DNA of 33,832 nucleotides from Pseudomonas vlassakiae (GTDB lineage: Bacteria > Pseudomonadota > Gammaproteobacteria > Pseudomonadales > Pseudomonadaceae): assembly GCF_014269035.2 (NCBI RefSeq), contig NZ_JABWRP020000032.1, forward strand, positions 1-33,832, read 5' to 3'. A program made the position numbers and the translations under genes. Below, piece by piece: positions 1-8,292 of this stretch (positions are counted from its first letter, which is position 1; each line of letters begins with the position of its first letter). The notes below the pieces were generated by a model. The model was given only the letters and a program-made list of their open reading frames with translations, was not told the DNA's origin and did not search any database.

Positions 1-1889
1 TTCTCGGCCACGCGACTACGCCCATACAACACCAGAATCGCCAGCAACGCCACCGCCTGAGCACTCAGCGAGTACAGATCAGGATGGATCCCCAGCCAGT
101 CGAACTCGAAGAACGCCATTGGCCGCGTGCCCAGCACGCCCGCCTCCTGCAGCGCCTTCACGCCATGTCCGGCGAATACGACCGACAGGGCACACAGCAG
201 CCCGGCGTTGATGCTGAAGAACAGCGACAGTGGCAGCTTGGCCGAACCGCGCAGGATCACCCACGCCAACCCCACCAGCAGCACCAGCGCGGTGGCCCCT
301 CCGGCCAGCACCGCCTGGTGGCCCGCCGGGCCAGCCTGCAGCCACAGGGTTTCGTAGAACAGGATCACTTCGAACAGCTCACGGTACACCGAGAAAAACG
401 CCAGCACGGCAAAGCCGAAGCGCCCGCCACCGCTGACCAGGCTGCTCTTGATGTAGTCCTGCCAGGCAGCCGCATGACGGCGGTCGTGCATCCACACGCC
501 CAACCACAGCACCATCACGCTGGCAAACAAGGCGGTACTGCCTTCCAGCAGCTCACGCTGGGCACCGCCGACATCGATCACATAGGCGGCCACGGCCCAG
601 GTGGCAAAACCTGCAACCAGCGCCAGGCCCCAGCCGATGTTGACGCTGCGTATGGCCGACTGCTGGCCCGTGTTGCGCAAGAAGGCCAGCACAGCGGCCA
701 GCACCAGGATCGCTTCGAGGCCCTCACGCAGCAGGATCAGCAGGCCGGAAATGAAGCTCAGCGACCAGCTCAAGCCATCACTGCCCAGCAGCTTGGCGGC
801 CTGGTCGAGCTTGGTCTTCGCTTCGCTAAGGCGTTGCTCAGCCTGGACCACCGAGAGGCCGTCCTGCAGTGACTGACGGTAGGCCATCAGGGCCTTTTCG
901 GTGCTCTTGCGCGCTACGGTATCGATGTTGTCCAGCGAGCTTTCGACCAGTTCGAAGCCTTCCAGATAAGCCGCTACCGACAGGTCGTAGGCCTGATCAC
1001 GATCACCTGCACGGTAAGCCGCCAGGCTCTTGTCCAGCGTGCTGGCGGTGTAAGCGAGCAACTGCGACGGGCCGCGCTTGACCTGCGGCGGCTGGGCACG
1101 CTGGGCGCGGAACGCCTCGACCGACGCGGCGCCTTCGTTGGCGGCCACTTCGGCCGGGGTCTGCCGTGCCAGGTCGGCGATGTTCCAGGTCTTGTCGCCC
1201 TTGGCGGCTTCAGGCTTGGCCGTGAAGCTGGCGATGTAGGCCGCCACGTCCCAGCGCTGGCGCTCATCCAGCTGGTCGGCGAAGGACGGCATTTCGGTGC
1301 CATCAATGCCCAGCGCCAGGGTGTTGTAAAGGTCGAACAGGCTCAACTGGTCGAGGCGTGCGGTGTCCCGCAGGTTGGCCGGTGCGGGTTCCAGGCCCAC
1401 ACCTGCCGGACCATCACCGGCGCCGGTATCACCGTGGCAGATCGAGCAGTTCTGTGCATACAGCGACGCACCTCGGGCCGGGTCCGGGGTGATCACCGGG
1501 GCCTGGCTGACCTCGTAGGCCACCGCCAGGCGCGCACCTAACTGGCGGGCCTGCTTGGCTACCGCTGCGCCGTCCTGGCGCTGGTCGATGGCCTGGCGCA
1601 ACGCTTGCACGCCCTGCTGAAGGCCGGCTTGCTCGGCATTGGCCGGCAGGCCTTTGACCAGGTCGGCCAGTACCGCGCTGAATTCCTGCTGCTCGCGGTA
1701 TTCGCCGTCGTCGATGACCTTGCCGTTTTCCACGGTCGGCGGGTAGTCGGCACCAATGTAGTCCAGCAAATGCAGGGCTTTGCCGGCCTCGGCGGGTGCT
1801 TCGGCCTGCGCCAGGGTGCTGCACAGCGCCAGCACCGGGCCGAGCAGTACAGCTGGCAACCAGGCGAGCAGACGGGAACGGGTTTTCAT
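1..1889 (-). CDS. Cytochrome c-FTR1 family iron permease fusion (3' end cut by window edge)
   Basis: Reading frame open from an ATG at 1889 to the left edge (629 codons seen, no stop). The N-terminus is a typical signal peptide (MKTRSRLLAWLPAVLLGPVLA, then ALCSTLAQA). A haem c site CSICH lies at residues 148-152, and a downstream GTEMPSF segment could supply the axial Met. The C-terminal part is FTR1-like: REGLE at 388-392 and RELFE at 503-507 are the paired RExxE iron motifs of the Ftr1/EfeU family, set in hydrophobic helices. The family moves iron across the inner membrane coupled to oxidation. Here the fused periplasmic cytochrome could take the electron from Fe(II) (inference). A cupredoxin/EfeO-like partner may follow beyond the window. 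No convincing Fur box was seen upstream. The family call is firm; physiological substrate and electron acceptor are unproven. Confidence 0.88.
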   Translation of the reverse strand, partial: MKTRSRLLAWLPAVLLGPVLALCSTLAQAEAPAEAGKALHLLDYIGADYPPTVENGKVIDDGEYREQQEFSAVLADLVKGLPANAEQAGLQQGVQALRQAIDQRQDGAAVAKQARQLGARLAVAYEVSQAPVITPDPARGASLYAQNCSICHGDTGAGDGPAGVGLEPAPANLRDTARLDQLSLFDLYNTLALGIDGTEMPSFADQLDERQRWDVAAYIASFTAKPEAAKGDKTWNIADLARQTPAEVAANEGAASVEAFRAQRAQPPQVKRGPSQLLAYTASTLDKSLAAYRAGDRDQAYDLSVAAYLEGFELVESSLDNIDTVARKSTEKALMAYRQSLQDGLSVVQAEQRLSEAKTKLDQAAKLLGSDGLSWSLSFISGLLILLREGLEAILVLAAVLAFLRNTGQQSAIRSVNIGWGLALVAGFATWAVAAYVIDVGGAQRELLEGSTALFASVMVLWLGVWMHDRRHAAAWQDYIKSSLVSGGGRFGFAVLAFFSVYRELFEVILFYETLWLQAGPAGHQAVLAGGATALVLLVGLAWVILRGSAKLPLSLFFSINAGLLCALSVVFAGHGVKALQEAGVLGTRPMAFFEFDWLGIHPDLYSLSAQAVALLAILVLYGRSRVAE

Positions 1890-1920
1890 GGCCAGTCTCG
1901 AAGGGAATGCGAAAGAGAAC

Positions 1921-1949
1921 ATTGTTCACTTCCACTTTGCTTCGCTCAA
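1921..1949 (-). promoter_or_regulatory. Candidate sigma-70 promoter of the cytochrome c-FTR1 gene
   Basis: On the minus strand TTGAGC (1944-1949) and AACAAT (1921-1926) are separated by 17 nt, 32 nt upstream of the ATG. The -10 overlaps a small inverted repeat GAACA-T-TGTTC (1917-1927) that could be an operator. Further upstream a 10-bp palindrome TTTCATGAAA lies at 1964-1973. The rest of the 333-nt gap 1890-2222 holds a REP element and nothing else I can name. Confidence 0.35.
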
Positions 1950-2090
1950 GGGCTGGGGGTGGATTTCATGAAAAATCTTGAGACAAATCTGATGAAGTGA
2001 GGAAAGGAATGTCGCCAGGGGGCGCGGTGGTTCTTGAGGCGGGAGATCGGGTGGGGGCTGACAGGTGCCTGCCTTGGCATTTTCAGCGCC

Positions 2091-2144
2091 TGTGAAATCG
2101 AGCGCCGCCCGCGCGGCGCATCGCGGATAAATCCGTTCCTACAG
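2091..2144 (+). repeat. REP-type repetitive extragenic palindrome
   Basis: The core GCGCCGC-CCGC-GCGGCGC (2102-2119) is a perfect 7-bp stem. It is followed by the ATCGCGGATAAATCCG...CTACAG tail seen in dispersed intergenic repeats of P. putida-group genomes (recognised from memory). It sits between the efflux operon's 3' end and the FTR1 gene, both on the minus strand, where REPs are common and may act as a transcription or mRNA-decay barrier. Confidence 0.6.
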
Positions 2145-2222
2145 TCTGTTTCGGGCCAGTTATTCCAGCACCATTGGCGCGCGCCCTTGGCACCAATCAG
2201 CCTTCACTCTCCCCTTGCACCC

Positions 2223-3641
2223 TCACTGCTTCCCAGCCTCCTTCCACCCCCCACCCAACGCCAGGAACACACCAATCTGCCCCAACGCCACCTGGCTGTT
2301 GGCCGCCGCCAGCTGCGAGCGCATGTCGGTGTATGTTCGCGTCGCCTGCAAATCCGCCAGGAACGACTCACGCCCTGCCTGGTAATACCGGTGCGTCTGG
2401 TCCGCCGCTTCCTTCGCTGACTTCTCCGCGTCGGCCAACGCATCACGCCGGTCCAGCAAGGCGCTGTACTGCGCCAGTCGGGTCTGGGTTTCGCGGATGG
2501 CGTTCAGCACCACCCCATCAAAATGCGCCAAGGCCGCCTGGGTCGAGGCTTCGGCCATGCGAATGCGGGCGCGGGTACCGTTGGTCGGGATGCTCCAGCT
2601 GATCTGCGGGCCGAAGCCCCAGCGGTTGGTCGACGGATCGCCAAGGTCTTCGAGAATACCGATGGTGCCCACTTGAGCGCCGATGCTGATATCCGGGTAC
2701 AGCGCACCAGTGGCCACACCGATCTCGGCAGTGGCCGCCGCCAGTTGGCGCTCGGCCTGGCGCACGTCGGGGCGGCGCTTGAGCAGAGCCGCACCGTCGC
2801 CAACCGGCACCAACTGGTTCAGCTGTGGCAGCTCGGCGCAGTCAGCGGTGCCGGCAGGTAACTTATCCACAGGCTTGGCCAGCAGCGCTGCCAGGGTGTA
2901 CAGGCCGGTCTCGCGCTCGGCCTTGAAGCGCGGCAGTTCGGCACGCAACGATTTGAACTGGGTCTGCGAGCGGGTGACTTGGGTTTCGTCGCCGCGGCCG
3001 GCGTCACGCAGGCGCTGGTTGAGCTTCACGCTCTGCTCCTGCAGGTCGAGCGACTCGCGGGCGATGTGGTATTCCTCGTTGGCCGAGCACACCTGGGTGT
3101 AGGCCTTGACCACGTCGGCCACCAAGGTAATGCGCGCAGTGTCGGCGGCGGCCTGCACCGCGTCGGCGTTGGCCTTGGCGGCCTCGGTGCCGCGCTTGAA
3201 GGTGCCCCACAGGTCGAACTGGTACGAGGCACTGATGATCGCCTCGCCGATGTTGGCCACCGGCACCTTTTCAGGCAGCAGGAAGGCCTGGCCGGACTCC
3301 TGCAGGCGCTGGGCGCCGGCCTTGATGCCGCCGTTGAAGCCGCCCTGGGACTCGGCCACTTCGACCTGTGCACGGGCCTTGGCGATGTTCGCCGCAGCGA
3401 CGCGCAGCTCTGTGTTGGCGCTCAGCGCCTGGCGCACCAGTTCGTTGAGGCGCTGATCCTGATACAGCTGCCACCAGTCCTCGGGCACCGGAGCCGACAC
3501 CACGCTGTCGGCATCCTCGCGCAGCGGGCCGTTGAGATCGCTGCGTTGCACCGCCGCGTCTTTCGGCACTTCGTAATCGGGGCCGACCATCATGCAGGCC
3601 CCCAGGGACAGGCAGAACCCCGCGAGGATCAGCTGTTTCAT
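2223..3641 (-). CDS. NodT/OprM-type outer-membrane efflux lipoprotein
   Basis: 472 residues, the usual size for TolC-superfamily outer-membrane factors of the NodT/OprM type. The start MKQLILAGFCLSLGAC gives a lipoprotein signal with lipobox LGAC, so Cys16 is the predicted lipidated residue. The downstream GPDYEVP is characteristic of this family. Two long alpha-helical halves rich in A, Q, E and R (for example the region with AANIAKARAQVEVAES and the matching C-terminal half with ETQTRLAQYSALLDRRDAL) fit the paired OEP domains that form the periplasmic tunnel. It is the last gene of a five-gene operon and overlaps the adaptor gene by ATGA, so it should be the exit duct of that tripartite pump. 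Substrate is not shown by sequence; aromatic acids or antimicrobial compounds are plausible. Confidence 0.9.
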   Translation of the reverse strand: MKQLILAGFCLSLGACMMVGPDYEVPKDAAVQRSDLNGPLREDADSVVSAPVPEDWWQLYQDQRLNELVRQALSANTELRVAAANIAKARAQVEVAESQGGFNGGIKAGAQRLQESGQAFLLPEKVPVANIGEAIISASYQFDLWGTFKRGTEAAKANADAVQAAADTARITLVADVVKAYTQVCSANEEYHIARESLDLQEQSVKLNQRLRDAGRGDETQVTRSQTQFKSLRAELPRFKAERETGLYTLAALLAKPVDKLPAGTADCAELPQLNQLVPVGDGAALLKRRPDVRQAERQLAAATAEIGVATGALYPDISIGAQVGTIGILEDLGDPSTNRWGFGPQISWSIPTNGTRARIRMAEASTQAALAHFDGVVLNAIRETQTRLAQYSALLDRRDALADAEKSAKEAADQTHRYYQAGRESFLADLQATRTYTDMRSQLAAANSQVALGQIGVFLALGGGWKEAGKQ

Positions 3642-4513
3642 GGCCGCTGGCCCTCGAGGATCGACACCGTGGCAGTGCGCCCGGCGATCATGCGGAAGTC
3701 TTCCGGCACTTCATCGAAGGCGATGCGCACCGGGATGCGCTGGGCCAGGCGCACCCAGCTGAACGCCGGGTTGACGTTGGGCAGCAGGTTGGCACCGCTG
3801 CTGCGGTCACGGTCTTCGATGCCGGCTGCGAAGCTCTGCACGTGGCCGCGCAGACGGGTGTTGTCGCCCATCACGCGGATGTCCACGGCGTCGCCGATGT
3901 GGATGCCACCCAGCTTGGTTTCCTCGAAGTAGCCATCGACGTGGTACGAGGCGCTGTCGACCACCGACAGCACAGGGCGCCCCGCGCTGACGAACTCGTG
4001 GTCGCGCGGGGCGCGGTCGTTGAGATAACCATCCACCGGGCTGCGCACCACCGAGCGATCCAGGTTGAGCTGGGCGGTGTCGACCGCCACCTGGGCCTCG
4101 CTGACCGCCGAGCGGGCGCGGGCCTCGCGGGACTGGCTCTCTTCCAGCTGCTCGGCCGCCACCAGGTTACCGAGCTTGCGGTTACGCTGCGCTTCGCGGG
4201 ACGCCTGGGCCAGGGTTTCCTGGCGCTCGCCGAGGGTCGCCTTGGCCTGGCGCAACGCCAGGGTGAAGCGGTCCTGGTCGATGGTGAACAGCACGTCGCC
4301 GCGCTTGACGGTCTGGTTGTCGCGCACCTCGACCTTCTGGATCAGGCCGGACACGTCCGGGGCAATCTGGATCACGTCGGCGCGGATGTGCCCGTCGCGG
4401 GTCCAGGGGGCGAACATGTAGTACACCACCATCTGCCACACGAGCACGGCGGCGAAGGTCACTACCAGCAAGGTCAGGACCACACGGCCCAGGGTCAGCA
4501 AAGGTTTTTTCAT
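3638..4513 (-). CDS. HlyD/EmrA-AaeA-type periplasmic adaptor (membrane fusion protein)
   Basis: 291 residues from the ATG at 4513. That start gives an ATGA overlap with the upstream DUF1656 gene; an upstream TTG would add seven residues but fits less well. One N-terminal membrane helix (about residues 8-27) anchors it in the inner membrane. A lipoyl/barrel-sandwich half-motif follows (VSGLIQKVEVRDNQTVKRGD, about 54-73), then a coiled-coil hairpin (LGERQETLAQASREAQRN and the stretch up to LNLDRSVVRSP) and a beta-barrel domain ending with TATVSILEGQRP. This matches AaeA/EmrA-like adaptors that couple small FUSC-type exporters to an outer-membrane duct. Its neighbours, FUSC protein plus DUF1656 before it and NodT after it, support an AaeXAB-like exporter with its own outer-membrane component. 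Confidence 0.9.
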   Translation of the reverse strand: MKKPLLTLGRVVLTLLVVTFAAVLVWQMVVYYMFAPWTRDGHIRADVIQIAPDVSGLIQKVEVRDNQTVKRGDVLFTIDQDRFTLALRQAKATLGERQETLAQASREAQRNRKLGNLVAAEQLEESQSREARARSAVSEAQVAVDTAQLNLDRSVVRSPVDGYLNDRAPRDHEFVSAGRPVLSVVDSASYHVDGYFEETKLGGIHIGDAVDIRVMGDNTRLRGHVQSFAAGIEDRDRSSGANLLPNVNPAFSWVRLAQRIPVRIAFDEVPEDFRMIAGRTATVSILEGQRP

Positions 4514-4722
4514 GGCAGCATCAGGCTTCGGCAAAAGTGGTCGACCGCACCCAGCAGCACGGCGTACAGGGCAACGTTGAACAGCGCCCGGTGCCAGACC
4601 AGGCGGTAGAAATGCAGGCGCACCAGCACCGCGTGCACCCCCAGGAACAGCAGGTAGGTGCCAAACATCATCACCAGCAGCGTGGGCAGGAACACCCCGC
4701 TGATATCCAGTTCACCGATCAC
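4510..4722 (-). CDS. DUF1656 small membrane protein (AaeX-like)
   Basis: 70 residues, with two hydrophobic helices (about 8-30 and 44-62) joined by a short positively charged loop (VRLHFYRLVWHR). The opening GELDISGVFLPTLL is typical of DUF1656/AaeX proteins, which are found almost only next to FUSC exporters and their adaptors. It overlaps both neighbours by 4 nt (ATGA), so it is translated in step with them. Role is not established; a small accessory subunit of the inner-membrane pump is the usual reading. Confidence 0.87.
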   Translation of the reverse strand: MIGELDISGVFLPTLLVMMFGTYLLFLGVHAVLVRLHFYRLVWHRALFNVALYAVLLGAVDHFCRSLMLP

Positions 4723-6806
4723 AGGGGCGCTCCGTCCAGGCCGGGGGGCAGTTGCGGTTGTTCGGCAGGCTCGAGCATCACCTCGACACCTGGCAGCAGC
4801 GCCAGGCGCAAGCCTGCCAGGGCATGCAGCAAGTGCGTGCGGGCATCGCCGCGTTCGTACAGTTCATCCAGGTTCAGCGACAGGCGCGCCCGCTCCATGT
4901 TGCGCAGCAGTGCGGCTGGCGCGTGCAGACGCTCACCGGCCCGCAGGCAGGCGGCGTAGTGCGCACCGACCTCCTCGATCACCGTGCCCAGGCGTTCGCG
5001 GGCCTGCTGACCGGCCCGCGGCAGGTAGGCCAGCAGGTCGAGCAGGTTCAGCCCGACGCGCAGGTCGCGCAGTGCCACCCCGCTGTCCTGGCCGGTCTGC
5101 GACAGGCGGGGCAGGTGCTGCATCAAGCGGTCGAGCATCTGCACGCCGAGTTGGCGGTGCTCGGCCAGGGTCGCCGGCTCGGTCATTTCGACGATGTCGC
5201 GCCAGGCAAAGCGGGTCATGCGCTTGGCCGCCAGCTCCACGCCGAACGGGCGCATCACCAGGGTCCAGATGAAAGCGAACAGCAGGCCGGCCGGGCCCGC
5301 CAGGTTGGAGTTGAGGAAGGTCAGGAAGTCGGCGTCATAGGCACCCTGGATGCTGATGAAGGTCGAGGTGTTGACGATGGTCAGCAAGGTGCCGAGGTAG
5401 AAGCGCGGCTGCACGGTCAGGGTGCCAACGCAAATGAACGGGATCGCGAAGGCCAGCACCAGCATCGGGAAGTCGTGCAGGTTGGGCAGCACCAGGAACA
5501 GGTACAGGCTGGAGAAGATCACCGACATCAAGGTCCAGAAGAAGAACCGGTAGATCTGCGGCGCCGGGTCGTCCATGGCGGCGAAGAAGCTGCACGACAC
5601 CGCGGCGAGGATCACCGCACTGGCGCCGTCGTTCCAGCCCAGGCCGATCCACAGCCCGCAGGCGACGACAATCGCCAGGACCGTGGAAGCCACCGAGTAG
5701 AGCATCAAGCCGCGGTCGAAGAACGCGGTCAGCCGGCCCAGCCGCCAGTGGCGGTAAACCGCGCGCCAGGGTTTGGGGTCGTCGCTGCGCAGGGCATGCT
5801 GCAGGGAGCAACAGTCCTGCCACAGGTCGGCCCATTCAGTCAGACGGTAAAGAGCGTTGGACAGCAGCAGGTCGGCACGCTGATCGAGCGCGGCGGCGCC
5901 GGGCTGCAAGCGGTCGAGCTGCTCGTGCAAAGCCGTCCAGCGGGAGACAGACGCGCTGTCGGCGGTGCCCTTGAGCCATTCGCGGGCGGCATCCAGCACT
6001 GGCTGGAGCTGCGCGTAATGGAGCGGGGCGCGGCCTTCGAGGGCGATCAGGGCGTCGTCGAGGGCATCAATCACCGGCAGCAGGTGGATCATACGCCCGC
6101 GCAGCTCGCGGGCGTTCTTCAGGGTGTGCGGGCCGGCACCTTCATGGCCGAGCTGGCCGATCATCAGCTCCAGCGAGTTGAACGTGGTGACCATCGCTGC
6201 ACGCATGCCTCCGACCTTGTCGGCGCTGGCTTCACGGGCGAGGTAAGTGTCGCTGTAGCGGATCGCTTCGGTGAACCAGTTGCCGGTGGCACCCACCACT
6301 ACCGGGGCCAGCCGGCGCGGCCAGAAAATCGCACCGACCACCGCCGCGCAGACGATCCCCAGGCAGATCTCCTGGGCCCGGGAGGACGCCACGTCGAACA
6401 CCGCCAACGGGTTGTCGACCACCGCCAGGGCAATCATCGGCAAGGTGTAGCCGGCCAGCATCAGCACGTAATTGTTGGCCGTGCGCACGTTCAGCGAGAG
6501 GAACAGCAGGGTACCGGTCCACAGGGCGATGGCGATGCTCAGCAACAGCGGTGACTGCACCAGTGGTGGCACGAAGAAGATCGCCCCGGCAGCACCGAGC
6601 AGCGTCCCCACCGCTCGATACAGCGCCTTGGAGCTGGTTGGGCCGACGAACGGGCTGGAGACAATGTACACGGTGGCCATCGCCCAATACGGACGCGGCA
6701 ACTGCAGCAACAGGGCGATGTACAGGGCGATCATCGACGCGGCGAAGGTGCGCACGCCGTAGAACCAGTCGCGGGCCGGTGGCACCGAGCTGAAGAAACC
6801 GTTCAT
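4719..6806 (-). CDS. FUSC/AaeB-family inner-membrane exporter
   Basis: 695 residues. Two membrane blocks, each of several helices (about residues 20-175 and 365-510), are each followed by a soluble helical region. This is the duplicated layout of the aromatic-acid exporter AaeB / FUSC family. The N-terminal block has SMIALYIALLLQLPRPYWAM and VYIVSSPFVGPTSSKALYR; the second block repeats the theme (VACGLWIGLGWNDGASAVIL). It starts by ATGA overlap with the MarR gene and ends by ATGA overlap with DUF1656, so the operon makes regulator and pump from one message. In E. coli the AaeAB pair exports p-hydroxybenzoate and relatives; a similar aromatic or weak-acid substrate is inference here. It is not an RND or MFS pump, as no such signatures are seen. 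Confidence 0.88.
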   Translation of the reverse strand: MNGFFSSVPPARDWFYGVRTFAASMIALYIALLLQLPRPYWAMATVYIVSSPFVGPTSSKALYRAVGTLLGAAGAIFFVPPLVQSPLLLSIAIALWTGTLLFLSLNVRTANNYVLMLAGYTLPMIALAVVDNPLAVFDVASSRAQEICLGIVCAAVVGAIFWPRRLAPVVVGATGNWFTEAIRYSDTYLAREASADKVGGMRAAMVTTFNSLELMIGQLGHEGAGPHTLKNARELRGRMIHLLPVIDALDDALIALEGRAPLHYAQLQPVLDAAREWLKGTADSASVSRWTALHEQLDRLQPGAAALDQRADLLLSNALYRLTEWADLWQDCCSLQHALRSDDPKPWRAVYRHWRLGRLTAFFDRGLMLYSVASTVLAIVVACGLWIGLGWNDGASAVILAAVSCSFFAAMDDPAPQIYRFFFWTLMSVIFSSLYLFLVLPNLHDFPMLVLAFAIPFICVGTLTVQPRFYLGTLLTIVNTSTFISIQGAYDADFLTFLNSNLAGPAGLLFAFIWTLVMRPFGVELAAKRMTRFAWRDIVEMTEPATLAEHRQLGVQMLDRLMQHLPRLSQTGQDSGVALRDLRVGLNLLDLLAYLPRAGQQARERLGTVIEEVGAHYAACLRAGERLHAPAALLRNMERARLSLNLDELYERGDARTHLLHALAGLRLALLPGVEVMLEPAEQPQLPPGLDGAPL

Positions 6807-7255
6807 GCCACCCCGCCCGCAATACCCAGGCCAGCGGCCTCGAAGGCACGCAGCACACGCAACGCGGCCAGCAGGTCCGCCTCGTCGATGCCCTGCAGCA
6901 CGTCATGGCGCACGCGCACCAGTTCGGCTTCGATCGCTTCGGCCAGGCGACGGCCCTCGGCAGTCAGGCTCAGGCCCTTGGCGCGGCGGTCCAGCGGGTC
7001 CTCGCTGCGGCAGACCAGGCCAGCCTTGCACAGTTGGTCGAGCAGGCGCACCAGCGACGGGCTTTCCAGGCCGGCAGCCTGGGCCACGGCCACCTGATGC
7101 ACGCCATCGCCCAAGCGCACGATCATCAGCAACGGTGCGGCGCAGGCCTCGGAGATACCGTAGCCGATCAGCGCGTTGTGGCAGATGCGCCGCCAGTGGC
7201 GAGCGGCAATGACCATGCCGCTGCTGACTTGCAGGCGCAGGGAGTCAATGGACAT
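6803..7255 (-). CDS. MarR-family regulator of the efflux operon
   Basis: 150 residues from the ATG at 7255 (MSIDSLRLQ). An in-frame TTG four codons upstream is possible but less likely. The winged-helix core is visible: helix pair around HQVAVAQAAGLESPSLVRLLDQLCKAG, then the wing with the conserved acidic/basic turn SEDPLDRRAKGLSLTAEGR, whose DxRxK(x)xxLT pattern is diagnostic of MarR. It is the first gene of the efflux operon, and a perfect 16-bp palindrome lies in its own promoter (7276-7291). It is therefore probably a ligand-released autorepressor of the pump. No clear Shine-Dalgarno precedes the ATG. Confidence 0.92.
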   Translation of the reverse strand: MSIDSLRLQVSSGMVIAARHWRRICHNALIGYGISEACAAPLLMIVRLGDGVHQVAVAQAAGLESPSLVRLLDQLCKAGLVCRSEDPLDRRAKGLSLTAEGRRLAEAIEAELVRVRHDVLQGIDEADLLAALRVLRAFEAAGLGIAGGVA

Positions 7256-7266
7256 GTGAGGAACCA

Positions 7267-7294
7267 AGGATATTCATAGTTTGCTAACTATCAA
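7267..7294 (-). promoter_or_regulatory. Promoter of the efflux operon with overlapping MarR operator
   Basis: On the minus strand TTGATA (7289-7294), a 16-nt spacer and TATCCT (7267-7272) form a good sigma-70 promoter. Between them lies ATAGTT-AGCA-AACTAT (7276-7291), a perfect inverted repeat with 6-bp arms, filling the spacer. A repressor bound here would block RNA polymerase. The start point would fall only about 5 nt upstream of the ATG at 7255, implying a very short or absent leader. Confidence 0.6.
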
Positions 7295-7360
7295 TATACG
7301 CCTGTGCCTCCCCCTGTCGTCAACCGTGTACGACGGAGGACCTCATGAATTCATGTTCAT

Positions 7361-8155
7361 TCAGGGCTGAACCTGATCTTCCAGCTTCATGGTCAGTGCC
7401 AGCGTGCTGCCCATCTGCACAGCGCGGTCACGCCAATCCAGATAGCGCGCTTCATCGCGGCTGCTGAAATGTACCGCCAACTCTTCGGCCGCCTGCATGA
7501 CTCCGGCTGCAGCCGCCAGTTCCAGCCAATACAACGCGGCCTTGACGTCGGCGTCCACATGCAGACCATGCAGCAAGCGGTAGCCCACCTCGAATCGGCA
7601 GCGCGCCTCGCCCCGTTCGGCGCCGCGCAGAAACCATTGATAGGCCTGGACCAGGTTTACCTGCCAGCCCAGCTCGGCATCGCAGACCTCTTCTTCATAC
7701 AGGTCACCCAGCGCGGCAGCGGCATGCAGCATGCCGCGCTCGAACGCTTGGCGATAACATTCCTCGGCCTGGACATAGGAAGTTGCGACGCCCTTGCCAA
7801 AGTAATGCTGCTGCCCGAGGTTGAACCAGGCCGCCGCATTGCCCTGCAGCGCCGCCATGCGCAGCAGGTGCCCGGCCAGCGCGGTGTCGGCGCGCCAGTA
7901 CTTGCCGTTGAGCCAGATCCAGCCCAGGTCGTTGAGTGCTGCGACATTGCCGGCCAGCGCCTGCTGGCGCAGGTCGAGGTATACCGCTTGCAGGTCGTGC
8001 GCTTCGTCCAGTCGGTTGACCAGCAACGCACGCTGGCTGGGCTGCCCTACCCCGGCAAACAGCCGCTGTCGCCTGCCGGCGGGTGTCGGTGGGCAAATGA
8101 CCTGCTCAGGCAGAAGACGGGCGAGCAGCGAATGGATATTGCTGACAGCAGACAT
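7361..8155 (-). CDS. Sel1-repeat (TPR-like) protein
   Basis: 264 residues from the ATG at 8155, chosen because GAGG lies about 6 nt before it; upstream in-frame starts (to 8179) have no ribosome site. The middle carries about four Sel1-like repeats with the usual A(A/W)xxLGxxY...GV...A...W...A pattern: AALNDLGWIWLNGKYWRAD, AAWFNLGQQHYFGKGVATS, AAAALGDLYEEE and the stretch CRFEVGYRLLHGLHVDADV. No signal peptide or membrane helix is seen, so it is probably cytoplasmic. Sel1 proteins are scaffolds for protein contacts; the partner is unknown. It is divergent from an HTH regulator across 137 nt, which may control it (inference). Confidence 0.8.
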   Translation of the reverse strand: MSAVSNIHSLLARLLPEQVICPPTPAGRRQRLFAGVGQPSQRALLVNRLDEAHDLQAVYLDLRQQALAGNVAALNDLGWIWLNGKYWRADTALAGHLLRMAALQGNAAAWFNLGQQHYFGKGVATSYVQAEECYRQAFERGMLHAAAALGDLYEEEVCDAELGWQVNLVQAYQWFLRGAERGEARCRFEVGYRLLHGLHVDADVKAALYWLELAAAAGVMQAAEELAVHFSSRDEARYLDWRDRAVQMGSTLALTMKLEDQVQP

Positions 8156-8292
8156 GTTCATCCTCATTGAACGACCCACAGGCCCGACCGCGGCTGTGAT
8201 GAGGCGTGATTCTGCGCGACGTCACGTCAAAACCTGTCGCGAACGATTCGAGGCAAGGCAACCAATTGCGCATTCCTTGATCTGAACGAGTT

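Noticed and set aside
1890..1990. Fur box upstream of the FTR1 gene
   Set aside because: No 19-bp match to the GATAATGATAATCATTATC pattern; only a short GAACATTGTTC repeat.
4752..6554. 600-codon plus-strand frame opposite the FUSC exporter
   Set aside because: Composition dominated by Q, R, H, G and A, no domain pattern, and the opposite strand encodes a clear membrane protein in a coupled operon.
7345..7467. 40-codon plus-strand frame behind GGAGGA at 7335-7340
   Set aside because: The ribosome-like site is attractive, but spacing to the ATG is only 4 nt, the frame is antisense to the Sel1 gene's 3' end and the peptide has no recognisable feature. The 12-bp palindrome CATGAATTCATG at its start is probably chance.
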